From assembly GCA_031292355.1 (NCBI GenBank), contig JARLHI010000071.1, positions 1 through 40,286 of the forward strand: DNA of 40,286 nt, written 5' to 3'. Of the stretch, positions 15,774-23,150 are shown one piece after another (within the stretch, counting starts at the first letter, position 1; every line of letters starts with the position of its first letter). A program made the position numbers and the translations under genes. The DNA comes from Candidatus Obscuribacterales bacterium (lineage in GTDB: Bacteria; Cyanobacteriota; Vampirovibrionia; Obscuribacterales; Obscuribacteraceae). A model generated the notes under the pieces. The model searched no databases, had not been told where the DNA came from, and saw only the letters and a program-made list of their open reading frames with translations.

Positions 15774-16251
15774 TCACTTTGCACGATAAATGCGACATGT
15801 TTTTGCAACATAAGTGCATCTTGCACGATATTTGCACTCTCTCCGAATGTTGAGCGCCTTTTGAATATTAGAGTGCGTGACTTCTTCGATAATTGTTATA
15901 GCTGAGTCTTCGATATTGACTGTTTCTTTGCGCCATCGCAGTTCCAGTATTTGTCTCAGTTCGTCAGACCGCGGTGCGTCATACTCGTGATACAGGGAAA
16001 CATCGCAACCGACTGAGTCAAACAGACGAATTTTTCGATCGAACCCGGGCACTGCCAGTAGCACTATGCCGATATTGTATTTTTTTCGGAAGTCGTTAAT
16101 TGCTTCTAGGCAGTCTAATGAAAGCCGATGAGCATCCAGGGCGACCTGAGCAAACGCCAAGGGTTCGATTGGCTCTGCAGAAGTTTGCAAATTCTACAAA
16201 ACGCTTGTGTTGTCTGGTTTCTACGAATTCAGGTGACTGGTCATTAGGCAT
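15774..16251 (-). pseudogene. tniB: TniB-type transposition ATPase with internal deletion
   Basis: The minus strand starts ATG 16251, overlapping the end of tniA by 8 bases, and reads NDQSPEFVETRQHKRFVEFA, then LGVCSGRPG, the beginning of the Walker A region. It then jumps near 16135 to another frame with DAHRLSLDCLEAINDFRKKY, NIGIVLLAVPGFDRKIRLFD and SVGCDVSLYHEYDAPRSDEL. That is the Walker B to sensor region of TniB/TnsC-like AAA+ proteins. The Walker A lysine and most of the ATPase core are missing, so the gene is dead. In Tn5053/Tn7-like elements this ATPase picks the target and activates the transposase. No tniQ is seen downstream. Confidence 0.8.
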
Positions 16252-17456
16252 CGACCGTGTATCTCCTTATAACTTGTCGTGGTGCTTCCGGCTTTAGGTA
16301 TGGCTCCGATGTTTCAATTACTGGTGCCGGTGGAATTGGTCTTGCCGAATCAGCGGCTGATGATTTCACTATATCTTTGGCGGCACTTATCTCTAGGCGT
16401 AGTAGTTTCTTGCGAGAGTTCTTCGCCTTGGTGATTTCCTGATAGGTGGGTCTTGTATCGGCTAGCTCAGGGCAAGTAGCAGTGCAGATGAACTTGTTCT
16501 TGTGGAAGACAAAATTCTGGAAACATCCATTGGGTCATAGCGCACGAGTACTGATTCGCGCATGTAGCCATCTGTAAATCAGAGTTGATGTAGTAATAGG
16601 TGAGGGCATGAATGCTATCCCGGCGAATCAGTCGTCGGTCAGAAATAGTCATTAGAAGCAGATGCAGACTGTCTAAGGACTCAGGCATCCTGGGCACTTG
16701 CGGTTGATTGCACCAACGAAAAAGTGGGCTTTCACCTGTGTCTTCGTTCTCGCGCTGCATGTATTCATTGACGAGCCAATGATGAAAGGTTCTTCGGAAT
16801 TCGTCTAACGTCATCCCAGGCTTTTGTGGCGACTGTCCCTCTTCCGTGTAGCCAGGCAGATTGCAAAGGAAGAGTTGATTCATGGTCAAGAAAAAACGTT
16901 CAATTTTACCTTTCCGTTGTGGGTAATATGGACGCCCTTTAATCAGCTCGAATTCCAGTTCTATAGCAATTTGTTTTAGTCGCAATGAGGTAAAGTCATA
17001 ACCTCTGTCGGTGTAGAGTTTCTCTGGAATGCCACAGGCGAGCCATTTTACTTCTAGATCTTCTTTAGTTAGAGAAGCCTCTCTTGTGGCATCGAGCAAT
17101 GCTTTCTTGGCCATCTCATCAAAAGCTTTGACCTGGAGGAAATCTCGGATAGCTGCAACATGGCGGCGGCGTGTTCCTGAGTCATCATAGTCGGTTAGGT
17201 CAGGCGCTTTCTTCAGCTTGAGAGTTTTAGCCAAGTGTGCCACCAGCTGGTCTGGAACATCTGAAAGCGTTACAAAATAGCCAAGGCGTTGAAAGGTCTT
17301 TAGCAAAACCAAAAATGACAATCGCCCAGTAGTACCATTGGCACGGCTCAGTGACAGAGCCAGTTCTTCTTGGTTCGGCGTGTAATGACGCTCTAACTCT
17401 TTCTCTGTGATTGAGCTTTTCAACCGGGGATAGGCTGTTTCATGAACACTCGGCAC
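16244..17456 (-). pseudogene. Chimeric transposase: Tn3 TnpA N-terminus joined to TniA DDE domain
   Basis: From GTG 17456, residues 1-134 are the DUF4158 N-terminus of Tn3-family TnpA (TEKELERHYTPNQEEL, SFLVLLKTFQRLGYF, DEMAKKALLDATREA, TKEDL). From about 135 the sequence becomes a TniA/Mu-type integrase core: GIPEKLYTDRGYDFTS (D150), then YYPQRKGKIERFF (E186), exactly 35 residues apart as in D35E; the first catalytic Asp is absent. Near the end there are two frameshifts. The frame passes to FTDGYMRESVLVRYDPMDV and then to FHKNKFICTATCPELADTRP, ending at TAA 16246-16244 with QVIRRYTVDA. The joint, the missing Asp and the frameshifts mean it is inactive. It faces the resolvase gene, as tnpA does in Tn3-type transposons. 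Confidence 0.85.
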
Positions 17457-17609
17457 GGATTATTTTTTTCCGGGTTTATGATTTGCGAACGCGAACAAAA
17501 ACTATACTTTATGCACACCCTGTTTTTGCCTTCAGAAATGCCCATATACGGGGCTTGAAGATGCAGCTTTTCTAAGGGGTTTTTGCACGCCATCTAAAGG
17601 ATATGTTTT
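17457..17609. promoter_or_regulatory. Presumed Tn3-type res/promoter region
   Basis: These 153 bases separate the divergent tnpA-like and resolvase genes. In Tn3-family transposons this is where the three resolvase-binding subsites and both promoters lie. The sequence is AT-rich with short repeats (GCGAACGCGAAC; TGCACACC and TGCACGCC) but I cannot delimit subsites by eye. A Shine-Dalgarno AAAGGA (17596-17601) serves the resolvase. Confidence 0.45.
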
Positions 17610-18179
17610 GTGCGCATCGCTATATATGCTCGCGTCTCCACCCAAGATCAACAGACCCTGCCGCTGCAGATCGAGGCAATGCGCAAGTATGTGGAGAGCC
17701 GCAACTGGACAATCGTTCAAGAGGTGCAAGATATTCGCTCTGGTGTATCAGAACGAAAAAATCGAGAGCTGTTGCTGAAATTGGCAAGACGAAAAGAAAT
17801 AGATGCAATCGTAGTTTGGCGATTGGACCGCTGGGGGCGCTCACTGGCAGATTTGATTTTAAGTCTGAAGGAGCTTTCAGAACTTGAGGTGGGATTCGTT
17901 TCGCTCACAGAAGCTATCGATCTCAGGACTCCGACAGGCCGCGCACTGGCTGGAATGCTCTCTGTTTTTGCGGAGTTTGAAAGAGAAATACTTCGACAGC
18001 GAGTTAAAGCTGGAATCTCGCAGGCACGCAAGAAGGGCGGCAATCATGAAAGACCACGCACGGCAGCCCAGCACGCCTATACAGTAAAAAAAGTGGCGGA
18101 GCAGGGGGTACCGAAAGCGGAGATCGCCAGGCGTCTTGAAATTAGCCGTGCCTCAGTAATGCGAATGCTTTCCATTTAA
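17610..18179 (+). CDS. tnpR: Serine resolvase (TnpR type)
   Basis: GTG 17610 follows AAAGGA at 8 bases. The 189-residue protein has the length of Tn3-type resolvases. The catalytic domain begins RIAIYARVSTQDQ with nucleophile S10; VVWRLDRWGRSLADL and the helix E region (FAEFEREILRQRVKAGI) follow, then a C-terminal helix-turn-helix (GVPKAEIARRLEISRASVMR). All key motifs are intact. It would resolve cointegrates at the adjacent res site. It is divergent from the chimeric transposase and lies 17 bases before fosX, so it is probably cotranscribed with it. Confidence 0.93.
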   Translation: MRIAIYARVSTQDQQTLPLQIEAMRKYVESRNWTIVQEVQDIRSGVSERKNRELLLKLARRKEIDAIVVWRLDRWGRSLADLILSLKELSELEVGFVSLTEAIDLRTPTGRALAGMLSVFAEFEREILRQRVKAGISQARKKGGNHERPRTAAQHAYTVKKVAEQGVPKAEIARRLEISRASVMRMLSI

Positions 18180-18196
18180 CAGAAGGACTATCGAAG

Positions 18197-18649
18197 ATGA
18201 TTCAGGGAATCAGCCACATCACGTTTATTGTGAGCGATTTGGACAGGATGACAGACTTGCTTAAAACCGTATTTGGTGCCGAAGAAGTCTATTCCAGCGG
18301 CGAGAAAACCTTTTCAATCTCGAAAGAAAAATTCTTCCTGGTAAATGGTTTGTGGATTGCAATCATGGAAGGGATGCCCTTGTTGGAGAGGACGTATAAC
18401 CATGTAGCATTTCAAATAAGAGACGAGGATCTAGACGAAATTGCTCTCCGAATTAAGAGTCTCGGATTAGAGGTAAGAGAGGCGCGCAATCGGATAGAAG
18501 GCGAAGGTCAGTCTCTATACTTTTACGATTTCGATAATCATCTATTTGAGCTGCATACTGGAACGCTGGACCAGCGTCTACAAAGCTATTCTCAAGCAAA
18601 CAAGAATGATGCCCTAAAAGTCGATACGATAGTTGCCGTAGACGCCTAA
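18197..18649 (+). CDS. fosX: FosX-type fosfomycin resistance hydrolase
   Basis: ATG 18197 follows AGAAGGA. The 150-residue protein is a glyoxalase/VOC-fold enzyme with FosX hallmarks: MIQGISHITFIVSDL (metal ligand H7), SSGEKTFSISKEKFF with E44 in the place of the FosX catalytic base, LERTYNHVAFQI (metal ligand H69) and SLYFYDFDNHLFELHTGTL (metal ligand E118). FosX opens the fosfomycin epoxide with water, using Mn2+, in the cytoplasm. The presence of E44 speaks for FosX rather than the thiol-using FosA/FosB. The gene starts 17 bases behind the resolvase on the same strand, i.e. it looks like Tn3-type cargo. Close relatives of FosX also occur on chromosomes, so activity would need testing. Confidence 0.9.
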   Translation: MIQGISHITFIVSDLDRMTDLLKTVFGAEEVYSSGEKTFSISKEKFFLVNGLWIAIMEGMPLLERTYNHVAFQIRDEDLDEIALRIKSLGLEVREARNRIEGEGQSLYFYDFDNHLFELHTGTLDQRLQSYSQANKNDALKVDTIVAVDA

Positions 18650-18692
18650 TGCGTATCTTGGCGCTGGTTAAGCCATTATGACAAGAGGAAAA

Positions 18693-18736
18693 TGGCCCAT
18701 TTTTACGTGAATCGTTGCCATCCCTCATATGGGCCA
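18693..18736. repeat. Inverted repeat behind fosX
   Basis: TGGCCCAT (18693-18700) is repeated inverted as ATGGGCCA (18729-18736), 28 bases apart. It might be a weak terminator for the tnpR-fosX unit or a transposon scar. There is no T-run. Otherwise 18650-18900 holds no recognisable gene. Confidence 0.3.
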
Positions 18737-18902
18737 AGACTAAAATCAGACTGCCACGACGTAGAGCTGGGCGATTTCAACGATGGAATTAAGAAATCGA
18801 GATGAGTCTGGTAATAGACATTATGTTCCGCGGAAAAGCTTCTGCGTTTGGATCTTGACCCCAAAATCTTGCGCCGCTTCCCTTAATTAGTATGCTGCGG
18901 CC

Positions 18903-19106
18903 TTAGTCGTATGTTTCTCTAATGAAGAATCTGCTTTGCCTTTTTCCCAGGTGTAGGTCGATGAGAGAAAGCAGAACATCTGCATTATTAAAAGAGCGCT
19001 CGCCGTAATGCCAGTTTGAAGAATAATCAACTCCTCGTTTTGGCACGAGCAAATCATCCAACGTATGTAACTTGTTAAGTGGCTCAACTTTGCTTTGATA
19101 AATCAC
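18903..19106 (-). CDS. Possible small protein or gene fragment (67 residues)
   Basis: From GTG 19106 the minus strand encodes LNKLHTLDDLLVPKRGVDYS then SNWHYGERSFNNADVLLSLI and DLHLGKRQSRFF. The amino-acid composition looks protein-like, but there is no good Shine-Dalgarno and no family is recognised. It lies downstream of the two-gene module on the same strand (19139-20397) after a 32-base gap and might be its third member or a remnant. Confidence 0.3.
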   Translation of the reverse strand: MIYQSKVEPLNKLHTLDDLLVPKRGVDYSSNWHYGERSFNNADVLLSLIDLHLGKRQSRFFIRETYD

Positions 19107-19138
19107 CCGTTGCTAAGCTTATGCCTGGCGTTGAGGTT

Positions 19139-19825
19139 CTAATTCACGTCCCCAGTGATGTGGTACTCATTGTATGCTTCCAGAGTGCGCAATGTTCGCT
19201 CATAATTCAGCGCCAGCTTATGCGCTCCTTCCTCGTGCCATCCAAGCACTTCATTGAGCCATCGTCCAAGAATGTCTGGATAAAACTTAGAAAAGAAACC
19301 TTTATCGTGTATATAAAAACAAAACAGCCACCAACGCCGCTCGTCGAGCGGATGTCCGGTCCCAGTGCTTTTGTTAGCGCAATTGCTGAAAGAATTTAGT
19401 CTACGAATCGCCTCTTCATCAAGCCAGTGGTCCAGTCCGACTAAATCCTCCTCAACGATTATCTCCAGTCCTTTATCCACTGGAAAAGGCTCAATAAAAG
19501 TCTTATAGAATTCCATCAAAATTCGATTGTATTCAGTTTTTGTCAAACTGTTCATATTTAAAGGCACTATATTTGAGACGTACAGCTTGTTTTTGTTGTG
19601 CGATTTGGCAAACCATAATTTGGCAGCGGGATGTTCTTCAGTTTCCCCGCAACTGAAGCAAAATGTGTTACCGCCCCATTCGTGCGGATTAATTTCGATT
19701 GGTGACCAAATTCCTGAAACAGTCTTGGAGATCCTTTTCATGAAATCGGCTGCTAATTGTGGCGAACCTAAAATTGAAAGCTCGCGAAAAATTTCAATTT
19801 GTGCGACGTTATCGTCTTGGATCAT
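19139..19825 (-). CDS. Partner protein of the deoxyribosyltransferase/TIR-like module
   Basis: ATG 19825 overlaps the stop of the upstream gene (ATGA), so the two are coupled. The 228-residue protein has a Cys pair (FCFSCGE, residues 56-60) in a beta-rich N-terminal part. The C-terminal half has a pattern I have seen in many uncharacterised bacterial proteins of conflict-type loci: YNRILMEFYKTFIEP, GLEIIVEEDLVGLDHWLDEE, FSNCANKSTGTGHPLDERRW, then WLNEVLGWHEEGAHKLALNY. The Asn-Lys-Ser-Thr-Gly...His-Pro-x-Asp-x-x-Arg-Trp core is very conserved in them, which suggests an active or binding site. No function is known to me. No signal peptide or membrane helix is present. Confidence 0.75.
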   Translation of the reverse strand: MIQDDNVAQIEIFRELSILGSPQLAADFMKRISKTVSGIWSPIEINPHEWGGNTFCFSCGETEEHPAAKLWFAKSHNKNKLYVSNIVPLNMNSLTKTEYNRILMEFYKTFIEPFPVDKGLEIIVEEDLVGLDHWLDEEAIRRLNSFSNCANKSTGTGHPLDERRWWLFCFYIHDKGFFSKFYPDILGRWLNEVLGWHEEGAHKLALNYERTLRTLEAYNEYHITGDVN

Positions 19826-20397
19826 GGCTGTCCTAACTTTAAAAATTGGATCCCAAAAAGTGTTGCAATGTCGCTATCGCAGTGGGACGGATTGTCTCTT
19901 ATGAAAGAAATTCTCAACTTGAGCTGTTCACGCACATTCATGACACTGTCGAAATTTTTGTCATATGGAAGGTATTTAATGACTGAAAGGTCAAATGGCG
20001 GACGCTCACCACGCTGCAGAAACAGAATGCAAGGTTTTCCGGTGGCGTGTCTGACGGCGGTCTCGTATGCTACGTTTGGGTTGCCACCAGTAATATCGGC
20101 AACGACGAGGTCGTCCAGCATAAGGTGCGTCAAAATCGCCTTTGTCATGTGCGGATCTGGATCCAAATCTGCACGAATCACCTCGTACCCGAGCGGTTCA
20201 AGTTCTGGCTTGAGAATGTTGTTCAAAACAAAGTCTGAATTCAAACGTTCGGCAGAAGCATCTGCGCCAATACGGGAGACAAAAAAGCATTTTTTATCCG
20301 GGATGGGGCTTGGACCAGAGCTTGTCATGGCTTCGTAATTCTCCAGAATTGCAAGTCTAGCACCACTGTAAAATTCTGATATACAACTCTGTTCCAA
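19822..20397 (-). CDS. Nucleoside 2-deoxyribosyltransferase/TIR-like domain protein
   Basis: The frame has 191 residues from TTG 20397; ATG 20328 (MTSSGPSPIPDKK) is an alternative start. The domain reads CFFVSRIGADASAERLNSD (39-55), LKPELEPLGYEVIRADLDP, then DDLVVADITGGNPNVAYETA with E112 and VRHATGKPCILF. This is the flavodoxin-like DRHyd/TIR-like fold in which a Glu of the NPNVxYE motif attacks N-glycosidic bonds of nucleosides or NAD-like molecules. Related domains serve as effectors in bacterial anti-phage systems, though many have unknown roles. It forms a coupled pair with the next gene by a 4-base overlap. An effector that cleaves nucleotides upon infection is a reasonable but untested idea. 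Confidence 0.85.
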   Translation of the reverse strand: MEQSCISEFYSGARLAILENYEAMTSSGPSPIPDKKCFFVSRIGADASAERLNSDFVLNNILKPELEPLGYEVIRADLDPDPHMTKAILTHLMLDDLVVADITGGNPNVAYETAVRHATGKPCILFLQRGERPPFDLSVIKYLPYDKNFDSVMNVREQLKLRISFIRDNPSHCDSDIATLFGIQFLKLGQP

Positions 20398-20520
20398 TGT
20401 TTGCGGAGCACAACAAATGTCAGATGGGTAATTCGATTATCTCTGAGCTTGACAGTGCTCATTTTCTGAAAGTCTAAATTCCCGTCGCCGCTGCAGAGCC
20501 ACGCTTTGCCATATTTTAGT

Positions 20521-20570
20521 GCGTATTCCGGTGAAAATAGGATCGCCGACCGACTTAACCCGGAATACGC
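20521..20570. repeat. Perfect 11-base inverted repeat
   Basis: GCGTATTCCGG (20521-20531) and CCGGAATACGC (20560-20570) are exact inverted copies separated by 28 bases, in the 329-base gap between two minus-strand genes. GTATTCCGGTGAAAAT...GATCGCC resembles the terminal repeats of IS21-family elements, so it might be an IS scar. As a hairpin it could also be a terminator for the gene at 20727-21026, which reads towards it. The rest of 20398-20726 holds nothing recognised. Confidence 0.4.
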
Positions 20571-20726
20571 AGACGTAAAAGCTACTGATAAGATCTATTA
20601 TGTTTCGCTATAATGACCGCGTTGAAAACCAATGCAATGAGCGCTAATCGCAAGATAGCGAAATCAAACTCAGACAGTTTTTTGCAAATTCATCTGTAAA
20701 TCTACCAAGTCAAACCCTGACATAGG

Positions 20727-21026
20727 CTACAGTTGATACGGAGATGACATAGGCATCACCTGAGAGTGGTTGACGAATCCATCCTTAAGGTCTTGTTGCA
20801 GAGCACGCAAAATGCCAATCATTTTTTGCATACAAAGCCCTCGCTCAGACGCCTGCAAATCCAATGCATCTCTGAACTGGCTTAAGTAGGGATTGCCAAT
20901 TCGTCCCTGACGCTGTAACAGTGCTTTTGTGCGGGTAATTACTGTTTCAAACTCTACTTCTGAACTTGCGACGCTACTTTGCGCCAAATCAGAGCAGAGT
21001 TTATCGATTAACGTGCTTGTGGTCAT
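20727..21026 (-). CDS. Small helical protein
   Basis: ATG 21026 with GGGAG upstream gives 99 residues (a TTG at 21053 would add 9). The protein is helical: TSTLIDKLCSDLAQSSVASS, VITRTKALLQRQGRIGNPYL, SQFRDALDLQASERGLCMQK, MIGILRALQQDLKDG. The LLxRxxxxGNPYLxxFR motif recalls the small helical domain that precedes TIR-like or other effector domains in some bacterial proteins, but this is only an impression. It sits upstream of the deoxyribosyltransferase/TIR-like module on the same strand, 330 bases away, so it could be an accessory gene. Confidence 0.55.
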   Translation of the reverse strand: MTTSTLIDKLCSDLAQSSVASSEVEFETVITRTKALLQRQGRIGNPYLSQFRDALDLQASERGLCMQKMIGILRALQQDLKDGFVNHSQVMPMSSPYQL

Positions 21027-21391
21027 GTGTGATCTCCCAGATTTTGGCAGCATTCATTGTCAGAATATGTTATAGGGATTGGGTTTGCAAATAGATCTTT
21101 CAGGCACTCTTGCTGTTGCAACTATGTCGGACAGTGGGTGTATATTTGTTCTGCATTAAATCGATAGGAAATGCTAATGCTTGGCGAGGACTTTGGACAT
21201 CTAGTGAGTATAGTTAAAGAATTAATGTGTTCTAAATGTGCGTCGGCGTCGCTTGTCCGGTTGTTCTTCGTGGACATGTGCTGACGCTCATTATTTGATG
21301 CAAATAACTTCAGACGGCGCGCACTTTTAGATACCGTTGTTAAAGTCAATAAGCACCATTAATGATGCTAGTGATTTTTAGAGAAAACTTG

Positions 21392-21434
21392 CCATCACAA
21401 AGAGTGACAGTTCTACTGTCACTCTTTGTGATGG
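21392..21434. repeat. Perfect 19-bp hairpin next to the IS110 transposase
   Basis: CCATCACAAAGAGTGACAG (21392-21410) is followed, after TTCTA, by its exact reverse complement (21416-21434). The hairpin lies 18 bases behind the transposase stop. It may be a bidirectional terminator, a subterminal inverted repeat or part of a structured RNA of the element. The perfect pairing with only a 5-base loop is unusual for a random stretch. Between 21054 and 21391 nothing else is recognised. Confidence 0.75.
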
Positions 21435-21452
21435 TTTAATCGACGAAGTTTT

Positions 21453-22418
21453 TTAGTGCGTCGAAACAGCAAGCTTGAACGGCGTTCGCGATTTCAAGAC
21501 TCCAAACATGATGTGCAGTAGCTTTCTCATCGATGCGACCACTCTCGGCATTGGGCGGATGCCGTTTTGCTTGAGACGATTAGAAAACTCAGCCACCACC
21601 GGATTAGAGACTTCGGCAACCATGGCAGGGAAATAGAGCGATTTGCGCAATCGAGCGTTTCCAATTTTCGATATTCGCGCGGGGCGGTGCAATGATGAGC
21701 CTGATGCTCGTGCGGAGGGGGCAAGCCCTGCGTAGGCAACAAGCTGTTTGATACTGCTAAAATTGTTTACGTTGGTAATCTCGCTTAAAAAGGACATTGC
21801 GGTTCGTTTCCCTATGCCTGGAATCGAGAGCAACAGCTCACACTGCGTTTTCAGTTCTTGCTCCGAGTCAACTAGAACGTCAATATCTTTTTCTACTTGT
21901 GTCAATTGTAAGGACAAAAATTCAATCTGCCCTTCAATGAAACGGCATATCGTCTCTGAACGAAGTCCTGACTGCAAGCGATTCTTCTCTCTTTGAATTG
22001 TTTGCTTGATATGCGCCTGGTGTCGCACAAGCTCCTGCAGTTCACGAATATGTGCGGCAGGAGGCGTCCATAAGCGAGGCTTCAATGCCTGACAGAACAA
22101 TGCAATGACCTCGGCATCAGCTTTGTCGGTCTTTAAGCGCGATAGCAGGCTTTGGCTAAATCCCTTGATTCGCGCCGGATTAATCGCACTTACTCGGTGG
22201 GTTTTCGCATGCAGATACTCGGCCAGCTGATCCCAGTATCGTCCGGTAGCTTCCATACAAGCATGAACTTCGCCTACACCTAAGGCGGTTAGCCATTCAG
22301 AGAGTTGATAAAATCCAAGCTGACTATTTGAAAATTTTCTGTGTTTACCTTTGGTAAGTCCAAGAAGATGAACATCGAAAGTTGCTTTTGAAATATCGAT
22401 TCCTAAATAGAATTCCAT
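21453..22418 (-). CDS. IS110-family transposase
   Basis: The 321-residue protein has the full IS110 layout. The N-terminal DEDD (RuvC-like) domain shows D8 in YLGIDISKATF, E56 in CMEATGRYW, and D98/D101 in LKTDKADAEVIA. A coiled middle (about 120-190) follows, then the Transposase_20 domain: LLLSIPGIGKRTAMSFLSEI, LVAYAGLAPSARASGSS with the conserved Ser, and RLRKSLYFPAM. No disruption is seen, so the element could be active. The start ATG 22418 is preceded by GAGGTAGAAG. IS110 enzymes excise and insert a circular intermediate guided by a bridge RNA. Confidence 0.95.
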   Translation of the reverse strand: MEFYLGIDISKATFDVHLLGLTKGKHRKFSNSQLGFYQLSEWLTALGVGEVHACMEATGRYWDQLAEYLHAKTHRVSAINPARIKGFSQSLLSRLKTDKADAEVIALFCQALKPRLWTPPAAHIRELQELVRHQAHIKQTIQREKNRLQSGLRSETICRFIEGQIEFLSLQLTQVEKDIDVLVDSEQELKTQCELLLSIPGIGKRTAMSFLSEITNVNNFSSIKQLVAYAGLAPSARASGSSLHRPARISKIGNARLRKSLYFPAMVAEVSNPVVAEFSNRLKQNGIRPMPRVVASMRKLLHIMFGVLKSRTPFKLAVSTH

Positions 22419-22518
22419 AACTTCTACCTCGTGTTGGCGGGGATGATGATGTTAAACCGCTTTCAAATCAAACTTGTTTTAATTGAAGCTGGCTGTGTGC
22501 CGCTTTAGATACCGTCCG

Positions 22519-22807
22519 ATTTTTAGAAAGGGTCTTCCGAGGATGCAAACTTTTCTAAAAGGCAAGGTCTAGCCTTCAATTGTCGTTCAGTTTTGTCATC
22601 GTCGGTACATCTGGCGTCCCAGAATGGTAGGGCAATAGCACTACTTTTCAAAGATACAAATTGTCGTTGATCATTAATCTTGGATTTAGAGGAATTTCAA
22701 CTGTTTCTAGAGCAGCTGGCAGACGCACCGACTGTCAGAATCTGCTTGCTTGTGTTGTCTTTTGAACATTGAATTTTTACCAAATTTGTTGGGCGGAGGT
22801 ATTAGTT
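22519..22807. other. Non-coding gap beside the IS110 element
   Basis: These 290 bases hold no open frame with protein-like composition. AAATTGTCGTT and CAATTGTCGTT occur as short near repeats (about 22577 and 22668). Nothing else is recognised. Confidence 0.3.
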
Positions 22808-22942
22808 ATGTTACTTATAGTGTGCGCTACGGTGTCGTATAAATTCAAATATATCGACGATTATGAATGGTGCTGGCTTTTCGAAAGTGATTGTCCAAGA
22901 TTGCGTTCTAAATTATCTCCAGCAACAGTCGCTCTGGTTTAA
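22808..22942 (+). CDS. Candidate 44-residue small protein
   Basis: ATG 22808 is preceded by GGCGGAGG at 8 bases, one of the best Shine-Dalgarno sequences of the window. The frame encodes MLLIVCATVSYKFKYIDDYE followed by WCWLFESDCPRLRSKLSPAT and VALV, then TAA. It has a short hydrophobic start, two Trp and two Cys in the middle. It is too short for recognition. It may be a real small protein or the first part of a decayed gene. Confidence 0.4.
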   Translation: MLLIVCATVSYKFKYIDDYEWCWLFESDCPRLRSKLSPATVALV

Positions 22943-23150
22943 GAAGCCTAGGTAGCCATGCGATAATTGCGCTCGTTTCTAAAGGATAAACAGCGATGCT
23001 TGGTCTACCAACTACCGTGTTCGACTGCTCAGGCTGCAAAGCAAAAACGCAACACACACACTTGCTAATGCCGAAAACCGTCTGAATCATAAAGTCGTCG
23101 TCGTTATCAATAGAAACGGTGACGATATACAGGTTGAGGAAAAGCCGTCG

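Larger units (their letters stand above)
21326..22515 (-). mobile_element. IS110-family insertion element with flanking direct repeats
   Basis: The transposase gene at 21453-22418 is bracketed by the identical 12-mer TTTAGATACCGT at 21326-21337 and 22504-22515, 1178 bases apart, a usual IS110 size. About 115 non-coding bases lie behind the gene and about 85 before it. The downstream part carries a perfect 19-base hairpin. IS110 elements encode a bridge RNA in a non-coding end; it may lie in one of these segments. Boundaries are inferred from the repeats only. Confidence 0.65.

Noticed and set aside
15774..18179. CRISPR-associated Tn7-like transposon
   Set aside because: TniA/TniB-type pieces occur but there is no tniQ, no Cas gene and no CRISPR repeat nearby; both genes are broken.
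21122..21349. Minus-strand frame of 75 residues
   Set aside because: No start signal, and it crosses the 12-base direct repeat flanking the IS110; composition is not protein-like.
22908..23090. Minus-strand frame of 60 residues with hydrophobic C-terminus
   Set aside because: The plus strand here is open in the frame of the DUF4145 gene with plausible sequence; no start signal for the minus frame.
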